Assembly: GCF_042186555.1 (NCBI RefSeq)
Contig: NC_133327.1
Coordinates: 50,170,065 to 50,234,064, forward strand
Source: Aquarana catesbeiana
Lineage: Eukaryota > Chordata > Amphibia > Anura > Ranidae
Length of the DNA: 64,000 nt
Reading direction: 5' to 3'
Shown: one piece after another, positions 32,085 through 43,177 of the stretch
How the letters are laid out: every line of letters starts with the position of its first letter
Numbering within the stretch: position 1 is the first letter of the stretch
Position numbers and translations under genes: made by a program
Notes under the pieces: model-generated
The model's database searches: none
The model's input: the letters and a program-made list of their open reading frames with translations, nothing else
What the model was told of the DNA's origin: nothing

Positions 32085-34675
32085 TCAGGGAGGCTTGAAA
32101 CCCCTCCACGCCTTCAACCAAGCCCCCTGACTCCGCTTGTCTCTCTCGAGCACCCAAATCTTCTCCACCTCATGCAAAATGTCATACACCACCACCTGAA
32201 CAGGAAGGATTTTACGCCGAATGCAGACCTGACACCGTGCGTTCCAAGTGAAATAACAGACTACTAGGCCAACTAGAAAAAGTGTATCTAAACAAAAAAC
32301 CCCACCAGTATTGAATGCTCCATACACCCACTCAGCATAACCCAGCCTGGAGAGGAAGGGAACACAGAGGGCCCGCCCCACCTGTTTGTACACCTCTATG
32401 TTAAAAGGGCAATGAAGCATGAAATGGTCCATAATCTCCTCCTCACCTGCACACTCCTCCCGAGGACAGCTACGATCCACCCCACTGCGGAATTTCAAAT
32501 TGCCCCTAACATAGAGCCTCCCATGGAAGCACAACCAGGCCAGATCCCTGAATACCGTGATGTCAGAGAGACCACCTCCTCTGCTTCATCCGCCCCAGTG
32601 ACAATCACCGACACATCGTCCGCATAGGCAACAACCCTCAAAGGTGGCTCACCCGGGAGCCCCACTGGCACCCCACACAACATGCTGCTCTCTAGCCTCC
32701 TGATGAAGGGGTCGATTGCAAACACATAGAGCAGGGGACTCAGGGGACAACCCTGGCGCACCCCGGAGCCAACCACAAAGGACTGCCCAACCCAACCATT
32801 AACAAGAGGAAAGCTTTCTGCCCCCTTATACAAGACTTTTAACCAATCGACAAAACCACCCGGCAGACCGTACTTACTAAGGAGCAACCACAGGTACTCA
32901 TGGTTAACACGATCAAAAGCTTTTGCCTGATCCAATTTCAGCAAATACTTTCCCCAGCCTGCAGCCCTGCATCGCTCCAAGGCCTCCCGGACAGCTAAAA
33001 CTGCTGTGAAGGTGCACCTACCCTGGACCGAACAGTGCTGATGGCGAGAAAGCAAAGACTCTGCTACTGACGATAGGCGCCAGAAAATGATCTTTGCCAG
33101 TATCTTTCTATCGACATTAAGAAGGCTGATGGGGCGCCAATTCTCAATCATCGAAGGATCTTTACCCTTTGGAAGAAGAATCACAGCTGAGTGCCTCATG
33201 GAAGGGGGAAGTATCCCCTCAGCAAGGCAACTGTTAAAAACCTCTACCAAATGTGGGACCAGAATAGGCTTAAAAGCTTTGTAAAACTCAGCCGTCAAGC
33301 CATCCGGTCCAGGTGACTTTTTGATGGCAAGCTGTTCGATTGCCCTCATCACCTCTTCAACTGTGATCTCCTCTGTCAAATTCATCAATGGGACATCTTC
33401 ATCATTTAGACCTGGAGTAGAGTCCAAAAAGCTTTCCATCTTGTCACGGTCAAGCTCTTTCTTCCCAAGAAGGTCAGCATAAAAGGACCTTACGACCTCC
33501 AGAATCCCTGACCTGGACTTTGTCAAGGAACCTGTACTGTCCTTAAGGCCAAAGACCGTTTTAACAGCTACACCTTGTTTGCAGTTCTGGTAAGGGTCAG
33601 GCGAGTGGTACTTCCCATAGTCCCTCTCCAGAACCAAAGAGGCATGCCGGTCATATTGACACTTCCTGAGAAGGAGTTTCACTTCGGAGATTGCCCCAGG
33701 ATCTCCTCCTCTCGAGACAAGATTATCCAGCTTCCTCCGTAAACGTTGGTAGGTCATGTATTTATTAAACTGTTTTCTATTGGCTAGGCCCCTGAAGAAT
33801 CCAGCAATCCTCTTTTTGGTCAGCTCCCACCACTCAGCCTTGCTGCTACAAAAGTCCAGGATGGTCACCTGTGCCTGAAAGAATTCCTCAAAGGATTGTC
33901 TAACATGTTCTTTCCTTGAGTAGAGTCGAATTCAATCTCCAGATGCCCTTGCCCCTCTGAGGGGCGTCTGAAGCATTCAGGACCACAGATAGCATACAGT
34001 GATCAGAGAACTCTACTGCCTGCACCACTGGGGGTGAGAAAGCAGAGGTCTCCTTCAAAAAAAATCTATCTATTCTACTCTATTACCTCGATGAAAGGTG
34101 AACCCGGTGTCATCCGGGAGGTGCTTAATGTGCACATCCACAAGACCAGCATCCCTAACCATACTATTTAAAAAAACGCTATCATATCCCAGCCTGTCCT
34201 TGAAGTCCTTCCTGTCCTTGGGCCTAGTTACTGTATTAAAGTCACCTCCAAAGACCACTTGCCGGGATGTAAAAAGAAATGGCTTGATCCTTGTAAAAAG
34301 GCATTTCCTGTCCCACTTTGTGTGTGGCCCATAAACATTAATTAGGCGCAGGTCCTGCCCTCCCACAAGGACGTCTAAGACCATACATCTCCCAATCTCC
34401 ACCTCAAAAACCCGCCGGACAGTTACCATGCTGGTTTTAAACAACACCGCCACACCGCCGTAAGGCTCGGCCGCAAGAGACCAGTAAGATGGACCATACC
34501 TCCACTCTCTCTTGGCCATATGAATATCTGCCAAGGAGGTGAGCCTAGTCTCTTGCAAAAATAAAATTTCAGCGTCTAATTGGCTGAACAAAAAGAAGGC
34601 CATAGAACGAGCTCTTACTGACTTAATGCTGGCGACATTTATTGTCACCACTTTTAACGGAGGGGGAACCGCCAT
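32085..34675 (-). pseudogene. Tx1-type LINE ORF2, deleted copy
   Basis: The endonuclease segment is open from 34675 to about 34080 and ends HRGNRVE* after a 3-bp-class change near the SRID motif. There is a further frame break near 33910 (an extra T in the TTCTTTCCTTG run). The reverse transcriptase runs from 33868 through YADDVSVIVTG to about 32560. It then jumps across the roughly 0.8-kb deletion directly into the C-terminal finger region (32534-32085, CPREECAGEEEIMDHF). The region after the YADD-containing palm is lost, so the enzyme cannot be functional. Confidence 0.88.
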
Positions 34676-34680
34676 TTGGG

Positions 34681-37172
34681 TTATTGGGTGGATTGCTTCT
34701 TAGCTCCCCTCTGCTGCTCATCACCAGAAGCCTCTCTCTTTCTTGAGGCCGCCTCAAATTCCATTTCAGAATCGGAACTTCGATCCGAAGAAGATCCAGA
34801 TGAGGAAATTTCCCACGTAGAGGACCTATAACGGTTGGAGACAGGCACTGGAGCCTGTTCCGTCCTCACCACCTGCTTCTTCCGCTTCCCAACCTTCCTT
34901 CTCTCCTCCAGGTACTGCAGGTCAGCTTCAGAGATGCCCTCATCTCTTACTTTTTTCTGTAGTCTTTCCACAAGACTTCTTTACAGAGGAAGAAGCAACC
35001 TTTTTAGTACATGTTACCACTCCTGGTGGGGGGGGTGCTCCCTTTGAGTCAGACTTAGGAGGGGTAGACTCCTGGGGGGGAACTGACTCGGGGGGCACAG
35101 ACTTGGAAGGTTCTGACACAAGAGGAGGGGATACAGTAGGCTGGGGGGGACACAGAGACAGATACAGAAGGAATACTTACAGACACAGGAGGGGTGGCCA
35201 CAGGAACTGGAGAGGGATCCTGAACAGGACCAGGGGAGTCGGTCACCGCAGAGGAGGATAGTACACCAGGGGCCTCACCCTCCATCCTGTCCAGCCTTGA
35301 CAAGTCATCTAGTACCTCCTTCGCCATATTGTGCCAGGCTTCAGGACATCTGCTATAGGGGTGGCCAAGGCGCAGGCACAGGTTGCACCTGATCATCTCG
35401 GTGCAGTCCTTGGCCATATGACCCTGACCCCGACACACTGAACATATCAAGGCTGAACAGGAAGAGCTCAAATGCCCCTTTTCTCCACAGCGGTGACACA
35501 GCTTCGGCTGACCAGGGTAGAAAATAGTCATCCTATCCCTCCCTATAAAAGCTGAGGAGGGCAGGTGACGGACAACATTCCCATCCCTGGCCAACCTGAC
35601 TGTAACCGACCAACCCCCAGTCCAGATGTTACGTTCATCAAGTATTTTATCGGGCTTAGTCAATACCTCACTATAATTCTTTAACCAGACCTCTAAATCT
35701 CGAGCAGGAACACTCTCATTAGTGAGAATAATTGTGATTTTTTTCACTGTAGACCTTTGTGAAACTGCAACTGGGGCCAGACCTTCCCATTCAGGTCTTG
35801 ACCTGCACCGAGCCTCATATCGCTCCCAGAACAGGTCAAGACCCTCAGGCCTGGTGAAACTAATAGTATATTCCCGGCTCCCAGCAACATGTATTAGGGC
35901 ATACAGATCGTTTGCCCCAAAACCCATCTCCAAAATCATGTCCACCACTGCACGCCGTGTTGGAGGGATTGCACCACCTTCCCATTTAAGAATCACTACA
36001 TTTCGTCTCGGACCCCCAGCAGAAGCCAGAGACCCAAGACCAGATCCCGGGGTGCTCAAGGTGGTAGGTCGCAGGGGGAAAACCCGCTTGGGGGCGGAGC
36101 TACCAGGAGCAGAGCGTACCACCTGAGCAAATGTAGGTTTATCAGAGCCAAGGCCCCACACTGATGTCACATTAGTCTGTACATTACTATTATTATTATT
36201 ATCTGCTGGAACGGAGTTGGTAGGACTGTCCATCATACTTGTGTTGGGATAATTTTTATCAGTCACACAAACATTCACATTCCCATCAGGAATAGTCACA
36301 GTTTCTGATGTAATACCAGCTGTCTCCTGAAGCTGTGCTGTAGAGTCCTCAGCAGCTGTGGGGCAAACAGCTTTAGACTCAACTAAAGGGGGGTTAATTG
36401 GATCTGCTGAATGTTGCATTTCCTCTGCAGGAATGTCATTTTTTAAATGCATATTTTGCTGCACTGCAGCATCAGCAGGTACAGCATTGCTACACATAGG
36501 ACTAGCAGCCTGATTGTCACTGGGCACATTGTCTGTATCAGTCACAGTGTTCACAAAAACAGTTTTATGCACTACATGGGGCTTGACAGGCTTTACCTTG
36601 TCAGGCACATTATCAGTAATGTCCTCCTCATGAAACACCAACTGATCTTCCCGCAAAGGAGACTCCATTGCCTGGATGGCCCTGAGCATGCCTCCTGAGT
36701 CCTGGGAAGGCATGGGGCTGCTTACCTCACCCTGAGGGGGCAGGGGGTCTGAACTGGGGGTCTCCTCCTCCACCTCCATTTTTGTCATTCTGGCAAACCT
36801 TCTGTCATTGCAGAATTTTTCCTTAAAGGGCCCATCTCTGCCTTCCATCATGGACACAATGGTCTCCTGATGTTCAACCCGGACCTTGGCCAGTTGGATC
36901 TCCGGATCCGTGGACCCACGTTTCTGGCTATGCAAGCCCTCACACTGTCTTCTCAGGCGCTTCACCTCCGCTCTGAGCTTGTACAGTTTGTCTCTCTCCT
37001 TATTCAGGACCTTAATCCCGGCCACCACTCGCTCCCGGATGGCCTCGGAACCTTCATTCTCACCAGGGGTAGAGAGATCCCCAGCCATGGCTTGTACAGG
37101 GGCAGGTATGTTACCTGATGGCCCAGGAGATGGCTGTGAGCTTCCAGCAGGAGAGGCCCCGCTGGCCTCCAT
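34681..37172 (-). pseudogene. Tx1-type LINE ORF1, nearly complete
   Basis: A 705-residue open frame runs from MEASGASPAGSS (37172) to 35055, then continues after a frame change near 34970-35140 to QQRGAKKQSTQ at 34681. All three CCHC knuckles are intact: CHRCGEKGHLSSSC, CSVCRGQGHMAKDC, CNLCLRLGHPYSRC. The N-terminal half has a basic, coiled-coil-prone region and a variable serine/proline-rich stretch. A small deletion near 34963 (TTTTTTCTGTAGTC, where copy 1 has GTGAAGTC) changes the frame. ORF1p binds element RNA. It is preserved better than ORF1 of copy 1. Confidence 0.82.
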
Positions 37173-37287
37173 GGCTTCCCCAGAAAGGGGCCAGGAGAGC
37201 TTGGAGAGATTTCACCACCACTCCCCTCTCACACGGATCACCTGGAGCAGCTTCAGAGAGACACCTTCCTCCTGACACACCCGTGCT

Positions 37288-37333
37288 CCAATGAGGGTGG
37301 GGCACTATTCCTCCCACTGACACCAATGATGGA
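37288..37333. repeat. 32-bp minisatellite, right block
   Basis: CCAATGAGGGTGGGGCACTATT is followed by CCTCCCACTGACACCAATGATGG. Here the array continues past CACTATT, giving the uninterrupted unit that the LINEs target. Confidence 0.8.
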
Positions 37334-37770
37334 ACAAAAGAAACAAATTGATTAAAATGCACTACATACTAGCACAATATGACAGACTTACCATTAAGAT
37401 AGAGCCCTCCAGTGCTGAGCTGTCACTGCTCCCAGCACTTCCATCTTCCCTTGGTCTTCCCTCCAGGTATGTGTTCTCCAAGTGTTTGAATGGTCAGTCT
37501 GTGATGATGTCACTCCCATGCATGCGCACAGGAGTCACCATCACAACACAATGCTCTCTGCATTCACAGCATACTCAGTATTCCGTGAATGCAGAGAGTA
37601 CTGCACATGTGCCAGTGACATCAGCAGCTGGAGCCAATATCAGTACCTGCTAAACTGCATAAGTTCAGGCAATTTCAAAGGAACCTACAGGTAAGACTTT
37701 TTAAAAGCTTACCTCTAGGGCAAAGTTAAACTTTTGACTTAAATACCACTTTAAAGCCAGTGGGTCAGCA
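37334..37770. repeat. Probable dispersed repeat
   Basis: ATGCATGCGCACAGGAGTCACC and GAGAGTACTGCACATGTGCC, then an end with GGAACCTACAGGTAAGACTT and CCACTTTAAAG, resemble a dispersed ranid repeat. An inverted pair is visible (CTCTGCATTCACAGCATACT against AGTATTCCGTGAATGCAGAG). There is no coding potential that I trust. Confidence 0.4.
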
Positions 37771-38520
37771 AAATACACTAACAATTAAGATTTTCATAAG
37801 GAGTTCAGCAAAGAGGGAAAGTAGGACCACCAAGTAACGGAGAAGGTTCTGGAAACTCAGGCCTAGATGCAACGCTGTATCCTGGCCACTTTGCAGGGTG
37901 TCCCCACCTTTGCAGGAAAGAGTCCCCTCCATCCTGCGCTACACTGTTAGTGTAGCGCCGGTCTTATGGGGCAGACTGGGCTGAGAGGCAAATTAGTCTA
38001 GCGCCCCCATAAAGCGGCCACACTGCTTCCGGTATGCGGGCGGCCGGCATTCCGCAACTGTGGGGGGGGGGCGCCGTTTCTAATTTTGACTGTCCTATCA
38101 TCCCAAACCACAAACTTTCCTCACTGTGCTATATTTTTTCTGCTGCACCATTGGCATTGTTATCTCTTCTTAGTCCTCTCCATAAAATTATCAGAAATTT
38201 GTGCTTAATAGCCAAACAGGAAGTGAGAGGAAATCTATGCAATTTAAGGGAATCCATTGCCCCCCCCCCCCTCCTGCCCCTCCTGCCCTCAGAACTAGTT
38301 TCCCCACTCAAAAATTTCAGGGCAGGTCTTAAACAGCAAGGGGTGTGGCCTTGACAGGAAGGGGTGGGTCATATTTAAATTAGGGGGTACACGAGTTTAG
38401 TCAGGCTTAGGGCAGCACAAAACCTAAATACACTACTGCCTAGATGTATCACCACCATGAGTCCCTGACAGATGTAAGAAACATTTTACATTAAACTGAT
38501 AGGTATCAATTGACTTTTTA
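37771..38520. other. Intron, probably repeat-derived
   Basis: This holds GC-rich stretches, G and C homopolymers (38061, 38262) and TAGTGTAGCGCCGGTC-type sequence. No gene is recognised. Confidence 0.35.
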
Positions 38521-38578
38521 GGGTGAGAGTGATGGTAATCTACTTTGATAATGATGTTTTTTTTTCTATCCATTGCAG

Positions 38579-38673
38579 TTTGTCTGGCACAAATCTTGGC
38601 AATTAGGTTGCGCTTTACATTTTTGTCCCCAGAATTCTTTAAGCTATGTCTACGTGTGCCACTACTGCCCTTC
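38579..38673 (+). CDS. CRISP-like gene, CAP-domain exon C
   Basis: This is a 95-bp exon between TTTTTCTATCCATTGCAG and donor GTAAGT. In the phase left by exon B (phase 0) it reads FVWHKSWQLGCALHFCP, then S-Y-V-Y-V-C-H-Y-C-P, ending two bases into the next codon. These are the GHYTQ-VVW continuation and the CAP2 signature (YVCxYCP) of CRISPs. Both expected cysteines of the region and the LGC cysteine are present. No stop occurs. The next exon, which would encode the hinge and cysteine-rich domain, is not seen before 64000. Confidence 0.92.
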
Positions 38674-38786
38674 GTAAGTGCAACACATTTTTTCTTTTAC
38701 CTGAATGACATTAACATAATATTTTATACCAACAGGTCTGAGGTTTTTGTTTTTTTTATAACCTGTCAACAGATGCTTAAAGGGAG

Positions 38787-38896
<110 letters not shown>

Positions 38897-39590
38897 CAGT
38901 CAGGTCCATAAATATTGGGACATCGACACAATTCTAATCTTTTTGGCTCTATACACCATCACAATGGATTTGAAATAAAACAAACAAGATGTGCTTTAAC
39001 TTCAGACTTTCAGCTTTAATTTGAGGGTATTTACATCCAAGTTAGGTGAACGGTGTAGGAATTACAACAGTTTGTATATGTGCCTCCCACTTTTTAAGGG
39101 ACCAAAAGTAATGGGACAGATTAACAATCATCCATCAAACTTTCACTTTTAAATACTTGGTTGCTAATCCTTTGCAGTCAATTACAGCCTGAAGTCTGGA
39201 ATGCATAGACATCACCAGACGCTGGGTTTCATCCCTGGTGATGCTCTGCCAGGCCTCTACTGCAACTGTCTTCAGTTCCTGCTTGTTCTTGGGGCATTTT
39301 CCCTTCAGTTTTGTCTTCAGCAAGTGAAATGCATGCTCAATCGGATTCAGGTCAGGTGATTGACTTGGCCATTGCATAACATTCCACTTCTTTCCCTTAA
39401 AAAACTCTTTGGTTGCTTTTGCAGTATGCTTTGGGTCATTGTTCATCTGCACTGTGAAGCGCCGTCCAATGAGTTCTGAAGCGTTTTGCTGAATATGAGC
39501 AGATAATATTGCCCGAAACACTTCAGAATTCATCCTGCTGCTTTTGTCAGTAGTCACATCATCAATAAATACAAGAATGATAATGTTACA
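38897..39590 (-). mobile_element. Tc1/mariner element, 3' half
   Basis: The terminus CAGTCAGGTCCATAAATATT directly follows a TA of the GATA array, as expected for Tc1 target choice. Only one terminal repeat and the C-terminal half of the transposase remain. The other end is missing after about 39590. Confidence 0.82.
39135..39557 (-). pseudogene. Tc1-like transposase, C-terminal fragment
   Basis: The 140-residue frame includes MNNDPKHTAKATKEFF (second catalytic Asp) and QSPDLNPIEHAFHLLK (third catalytic Glu), separated as in DD34E Tc1 transposases. The N-terminal DNA-binding paired-like domain and first Asp are absent, so it cannot transpose. It ends TKYLKVKV at 39135. Confidence 0.88.
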
Positions 39591-39634
39591 GAGTACAAAG
39601 ACAGTTTAGACTATTGTTTGTTTTCGAACTTGTG

Positions 39635-39860
39635 ACACCAGTTTTGGGGAGGGCCTTTTTCTGTTACAACATGACTGTGTCACTGTGCACAAAGCCTACT
39701 CCATAAAGACTTTGTATGACCAGCTTAGCAAAGAGGAACACAAGTTGCCTATATAGAGCCCTGACCTCACATCTACTGAACACCATAGGGTTGAATAGGA
39801 GCACCGATTGTGAATCAGATCTTCTTATTCCACATTAGTACTTGATCTCACAAATGTTCT
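39635..39860 (+). mobile_element. Second, decayed Tc1-like fragment
   Basis: The sequence runs GGGAGGGCCTTTTTCTGTTACAACATGACTG, CAAAGCCTACTCCATAAAGAC, GAGCCCTGACCTCA, ACACCATAGGGTTGAA, CTCACAAATGTTCTT. This order matches the DDE region of a different Tc1-like transposase (N-M-T...S-P-D-L...E-H). Stops are present in all frames. Confidence 0.6.
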
Positions 39861-40403
39861 TTCGGCTTGAAAAGTGTTACTAAACCCTCATTTGTTTTTT
39901 ACATTACAATAAGAAACATGTTATAATTACCCGCTCAGTAGCGATGAGCTTCGTGTTCGAGTCAAACCCATGTTCGGCTCAAACATCGTGTGTTCAGTCA
40001 TTCGCCCAATTACGAACGATATGGGCCGTTCGCGCCAAATTCGAGTGGCGCGTCACGGCCCATAATTCACTGCGGCATCGCAGTGCATTGCTGGCTGATG
40101 ATTGGCCAAGCATGCACTATGACCCGCATGCTGGGCCAATCACAGCGCCGTCTGAACAGAAAGCCATAATTGGCCAAAGCCAAGGAGGCTTTGGCCAATT
40201 ATGACTCAAGGGGTTTAGTACACGCCCACACTATATAAGGCCGCCTGTACTGCGGCCCTGTGTAGTGTGTTACTGCGTTCAGATAGAGAGATAGAGAGAG
40301 AGAGACAGACAGTGTCATTTGATTTAAGTTAGATAGAGTAGGCAGGTTGAGTCAGTTAGTTGCAGTTACAGTGTATTGTGTATATATATATGCATCCCAG
40401 GTG

Positions 40404-40407
<4 letters not shown>

Positions 40408-40450
<43 letters not shown>
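40408..40450. repeat. (TA)n microsatellite
   Basis: About 21 TA units inside the extra hAT leader. Confidence 0.95.
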
Positions 40451-40457
<7 letters not shown>

Positions 40458-40532
40458 TGTATTCAGTTTAGCTAGATCCTGTTCTTCTCTTCCTAATATA
40501 CTGACAGGCAGGAAGGTGTTTTTACAGTATTT

Positions 40533-40880
40533 CCTGCTACTGTACTGTGTACCCTGCACAGTCTCACCTACAGTATAGCAACCTGCAGCCAGGTGCTTGT
40601 GTAGGCTCATTGAAGTATTTCCAGCTACTGTACTGTGTACCCTGCACAGTCTCACCTACAGTATAGCTACCTGCAGACAGGTGCTTGTGTAGGCTCATTG
40701 AAGTATTTCCAGCTACTGTACTGTGTACCCTGCAAAGTCTCACCTACAGTATAGCAACCTGCAGCCAGATGCTTGTGTAGGCTCATTGAAGTATTTCCAG
40801 CTACTGTACTGTGTACTCTGCACAGTTGCACCTACAGTATAGCTACCTGAAGACAAATGCAGGTGTTATCATACTAATAA
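40533..40880. repeat. 88-bp tandem repeat
   Basis: CTGTACTGTGTACCCTGCACA recurs with an 88-bp period (from 40541, 40629, 40717 and 40805). Each unit includes CAGTCTCACCTACAGTATAGC and TGTGTAGGCTCATTGAAGTA. About 3.6 units of the leader array are present. Confidence 0.9.
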
Positions 40881-40922
40881 TACTACAGGCAGGCAGTTGA
40901 TTCTGCTAGCTGCAGTATAATC

Positions 40923-40923
<1 letters not shown>

Positions 40924-40984
<61 letters not shown>
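40924..40984. repeat. (TA)n microsatellite
   Basis: About 29 TA units immediately left of the main hAT terminus at 40986. Confidence 0.95.
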
Positions 40985-40985
<1 letters not shown>

Positions 40986-41278
40986 TAGGGATGAGCTTCG
41001 TGTTCGAGTCAAACCCATGTTCGACTCGAACATCGGCTGTTCGACCGTTCGCCGAATTGCGAACGATATGGGCCGTTCGCGCCAAATTCGTGTGGCGCGT
41101 CACGGCCCATAATTCACTGCAGCATCGCAGTGCATTGCTGGCTGATGATTGGCCAAGCATGCACTATGACCCGCATGCTTGGCCAATCACAGCGCCGCCT
41201 GAACAGAGAGCCGTAATTGGCCAAAGCCAAGGAGGCTTTGGCCAATTATGGCTCAGGGGATTTAGTACACGCCCCACA

Positions 41279-41286
41279 CTATATAA
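41279..41286 (+). promoter_or_regulatory. Candidate TATA box of hAT transposase
   Basis: The sequence CACACTATATAAGGCC has a TATA-like core and is followed by GC-rich DNA. The same motif is conserved in the extra leader at 40231-40240. It lies about 1.9 kb before the ATG at 43178. Confidence 0.45.
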
Positions 41287-41479
41287 GGCCGCCTGCACGG
41301 CGGCCCTGTGTAGTGTGTGTTCCGGCGTTCATTAAGAGAGAGAGAGAGACAGACAGTGACATTTGATTTGAGTTAGATAGATTAGGCAGAACAGTCAGTC
41401 AGTTAGCTGCACTTACAGTGTATTGTGTATATATATGCATCCCAGGTGTTGCATATATATATATACACTGTATTCAGTT

Positions 41480-43080
41480 TAGCTAGATCCGTTCCTGTTA
41501 TCTTCTAGACTATTTACATTTAGTGCAGTGCGTCCTGCTCACAGTGTTCAGCTAGATCCGTTCCTGTTATATTCCTACTGACAGGCAGGCTTGTCTTGTT
41601 ACAGTATTTACAGCTACCTGAAGAAAATTACTGGTGTTCCTTTGATCCTATTAGTACCACAGTCAGGCAGCTAGACTATTTACAGTTAGTGCAGTGCGTC
41701 CTGCTCACAGTGTTCAGCTAGATCCATTCCTGTTATCTTCTTACTGACAGGCAGGCTTGTCTTGTTACAGTATATACAGCTACCTGAAGAAAATTACTGG
41801 TGTTCTTTTGATCCTATTAGTACCACAGTCAGGCAGCTAGACTATTTACAGTTAGTACAGTGCGTCCTGCTCACAGTGTTCAGCTAAACCTACAAGTTAG
41901 TGGGGTGCGTCCTGCTCACAGTGTTCAGCTAAACCTACAAAAGTTAGTGGGGTGCGTCCTGCTCAGTGTTCAGCTAAACCTTCAAGTTAGTGCGGTGCGT
42001 CCTGCTCACAGTGTTCAGCTAGATCCGTTCCTGTTATCTTCTTACTGACAGGCAGGCTTGTCTTTTTACAGTATATACAGCTACCTGAAGAAAATTAATC
42101 GTGTTCTTTTGATCCTATTAGTACCACAGTCAGGCAGCTAGACTATTTACAGTTAGTGCAGTGCGTTCTGCTCACAGTGTTCAGCTAAATCTACAAAAGT
42201 TAGTGGGGTGCGTCCTGCTCAGTGTTCAGCTAAACCTTCAAGTTAGTGCGGTGCATCCTGCTCACAGTGTTCAGCTAGATCCGTTCCTGTTATCTTCTTA
42301 CTGACAGGCAGGCTTGTCTTGTTACAGTATATACAGCTACCTGAAGAAAATTAATCGTGTTCTTTTGATCCTATTAGTACCACAGTCAGGCAGCTAGACT
42401 ATTTACAGTTAGTGCAGTGCGTCCTGCTCACAGTGTTCAGCTAAATCTACAAAAGTTAGTGGGGTGCGTCCTGCTCAGTGTTCAGCTAAACCTTCAAGTT
42501 AGTGCGGTGCGTCCTGCTCACAGTGTTCAGCTAGATCCATTCCTGTTATCTTCTTACTGACAGGCAGGCTTGTCTTGTTACAGTAAATACAGCTACCTGA
42601 AGAAAATTGCTGGTGTTCTTTTGATCCTATTAGTACCACAGTCAGGCAGCTAGACTATTTACAGTTAGTGCAGTGCGTCCTGCTCACAGTGTTCTGCTAA
42701 ACCTATAAGTTAGTGGGGTGCGTCCTGCTCACAGTGTTCAGCTAAACCTACAAGTTAGTGGGGTGCGTCCTGCGCACAGTGTTCAGCTAAACCTACAAGC
42801 TAGTGGGGTGCGTCCTGCTCACAGTGTTCAGCTAGATCCGTTCCTGTTATCTTCTTACTGACAGGCAGGCTTGTCTTGTCACAGTAAATACAGCTACCTG
42901 AAGAAAATTGCTGGTGTTCTTTTGATCCTATTAGTACCACAGTGAGGCAGCTAGACTATTTACAGTTAGTGCAGTGCGTCCTGCTCACAGTGTTCTGCTA
43001 AACCTACAAGTTAGTGGGGTGCGTCCACCTCACAGTGTTCAGCTAAAGCTACCTGTAGAAGGTTGGTGGTGTTCTCATAC
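41480..43080. repeat. Complex minisatellite in hAT leader
   Basis: A higher-order repeat of roughly 250-320 bp carries GATCC(G/A)TTCCTGTTATCTTC, TGACAGGCAGGCTTGTCTT, GCTACCTGAAGAAAATT and CAGTCAGGCAGCTAGACTAT, repeated about six times. Inside it, a 40-45 bp subunit (GTGGGGTGCGTCCTGCTCA, CAGTGTTCAGCTAAACC) is present in one to four copies per unit. Frames through it encode only repetitive peptide and are not genes. Confidence 0.88.
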
Positions 43081-43177
43081 TACAGGCAGGCAGTTGATTT
43101 TGCTAGCTGCAGTATCAGTACATATATATATATATATATATATATATCCCAGCTTAGTGCAGCTACAGGCCATTAGT

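Larger units (their letters stand above)
31795..37287 (-). mobile_element. Tx1-clade LINE copy 2, internally deleted
   Basis: This is the same family as copy 1 in the same orientation, with very high identity. The 3' end begins GATCTTTTATT at the same position of the minisatellite unit. It carries ORF1 (37172-34681) and a damaged ORF2 (34675-32085). A deletion of about 0.8 kb is visible at about 32550, joining sequence equivalent to 26209 and 27004 of copy 1. Confidence 0.82.
39939..40985 (+). mobile_element. Extra hAT left end and leader
   Basis: A second copy of the hAT left terminus (TAGCGATGAGCTTCGTGTTC) and its leader precedes the complete element. It shares the ACTATATAAGGCCGCCTG promoter-like region, the AGAGAGACAGACAGTG tract and GCATCCCAGGTGTT with 40986-41460. 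It ends with GGCAGGCAGTTGATTCTGCTAGCTGCAGTAT, which recurs at 43086 just before the transposase start. It has no coding region, so it looks like a duplicated or independently inserted leader. Confidence 0.65.

Noticed and set aside
38897..39560. Plus-strand regularly spaced short repeats considered as a CRISPR-like array
   Set aside because: No constant repeat with unique spacers exists; the region is a Tc1 transposon. The other arrays in the window are true tandem repeats without spacers.
41860..43060. Repetitive VRPAHSVQLNLQ-type peptide frames
   Set aside because: These are translation of the leader minisatellite. Only the segment from the ATG at 43178 belongs to a transposase.
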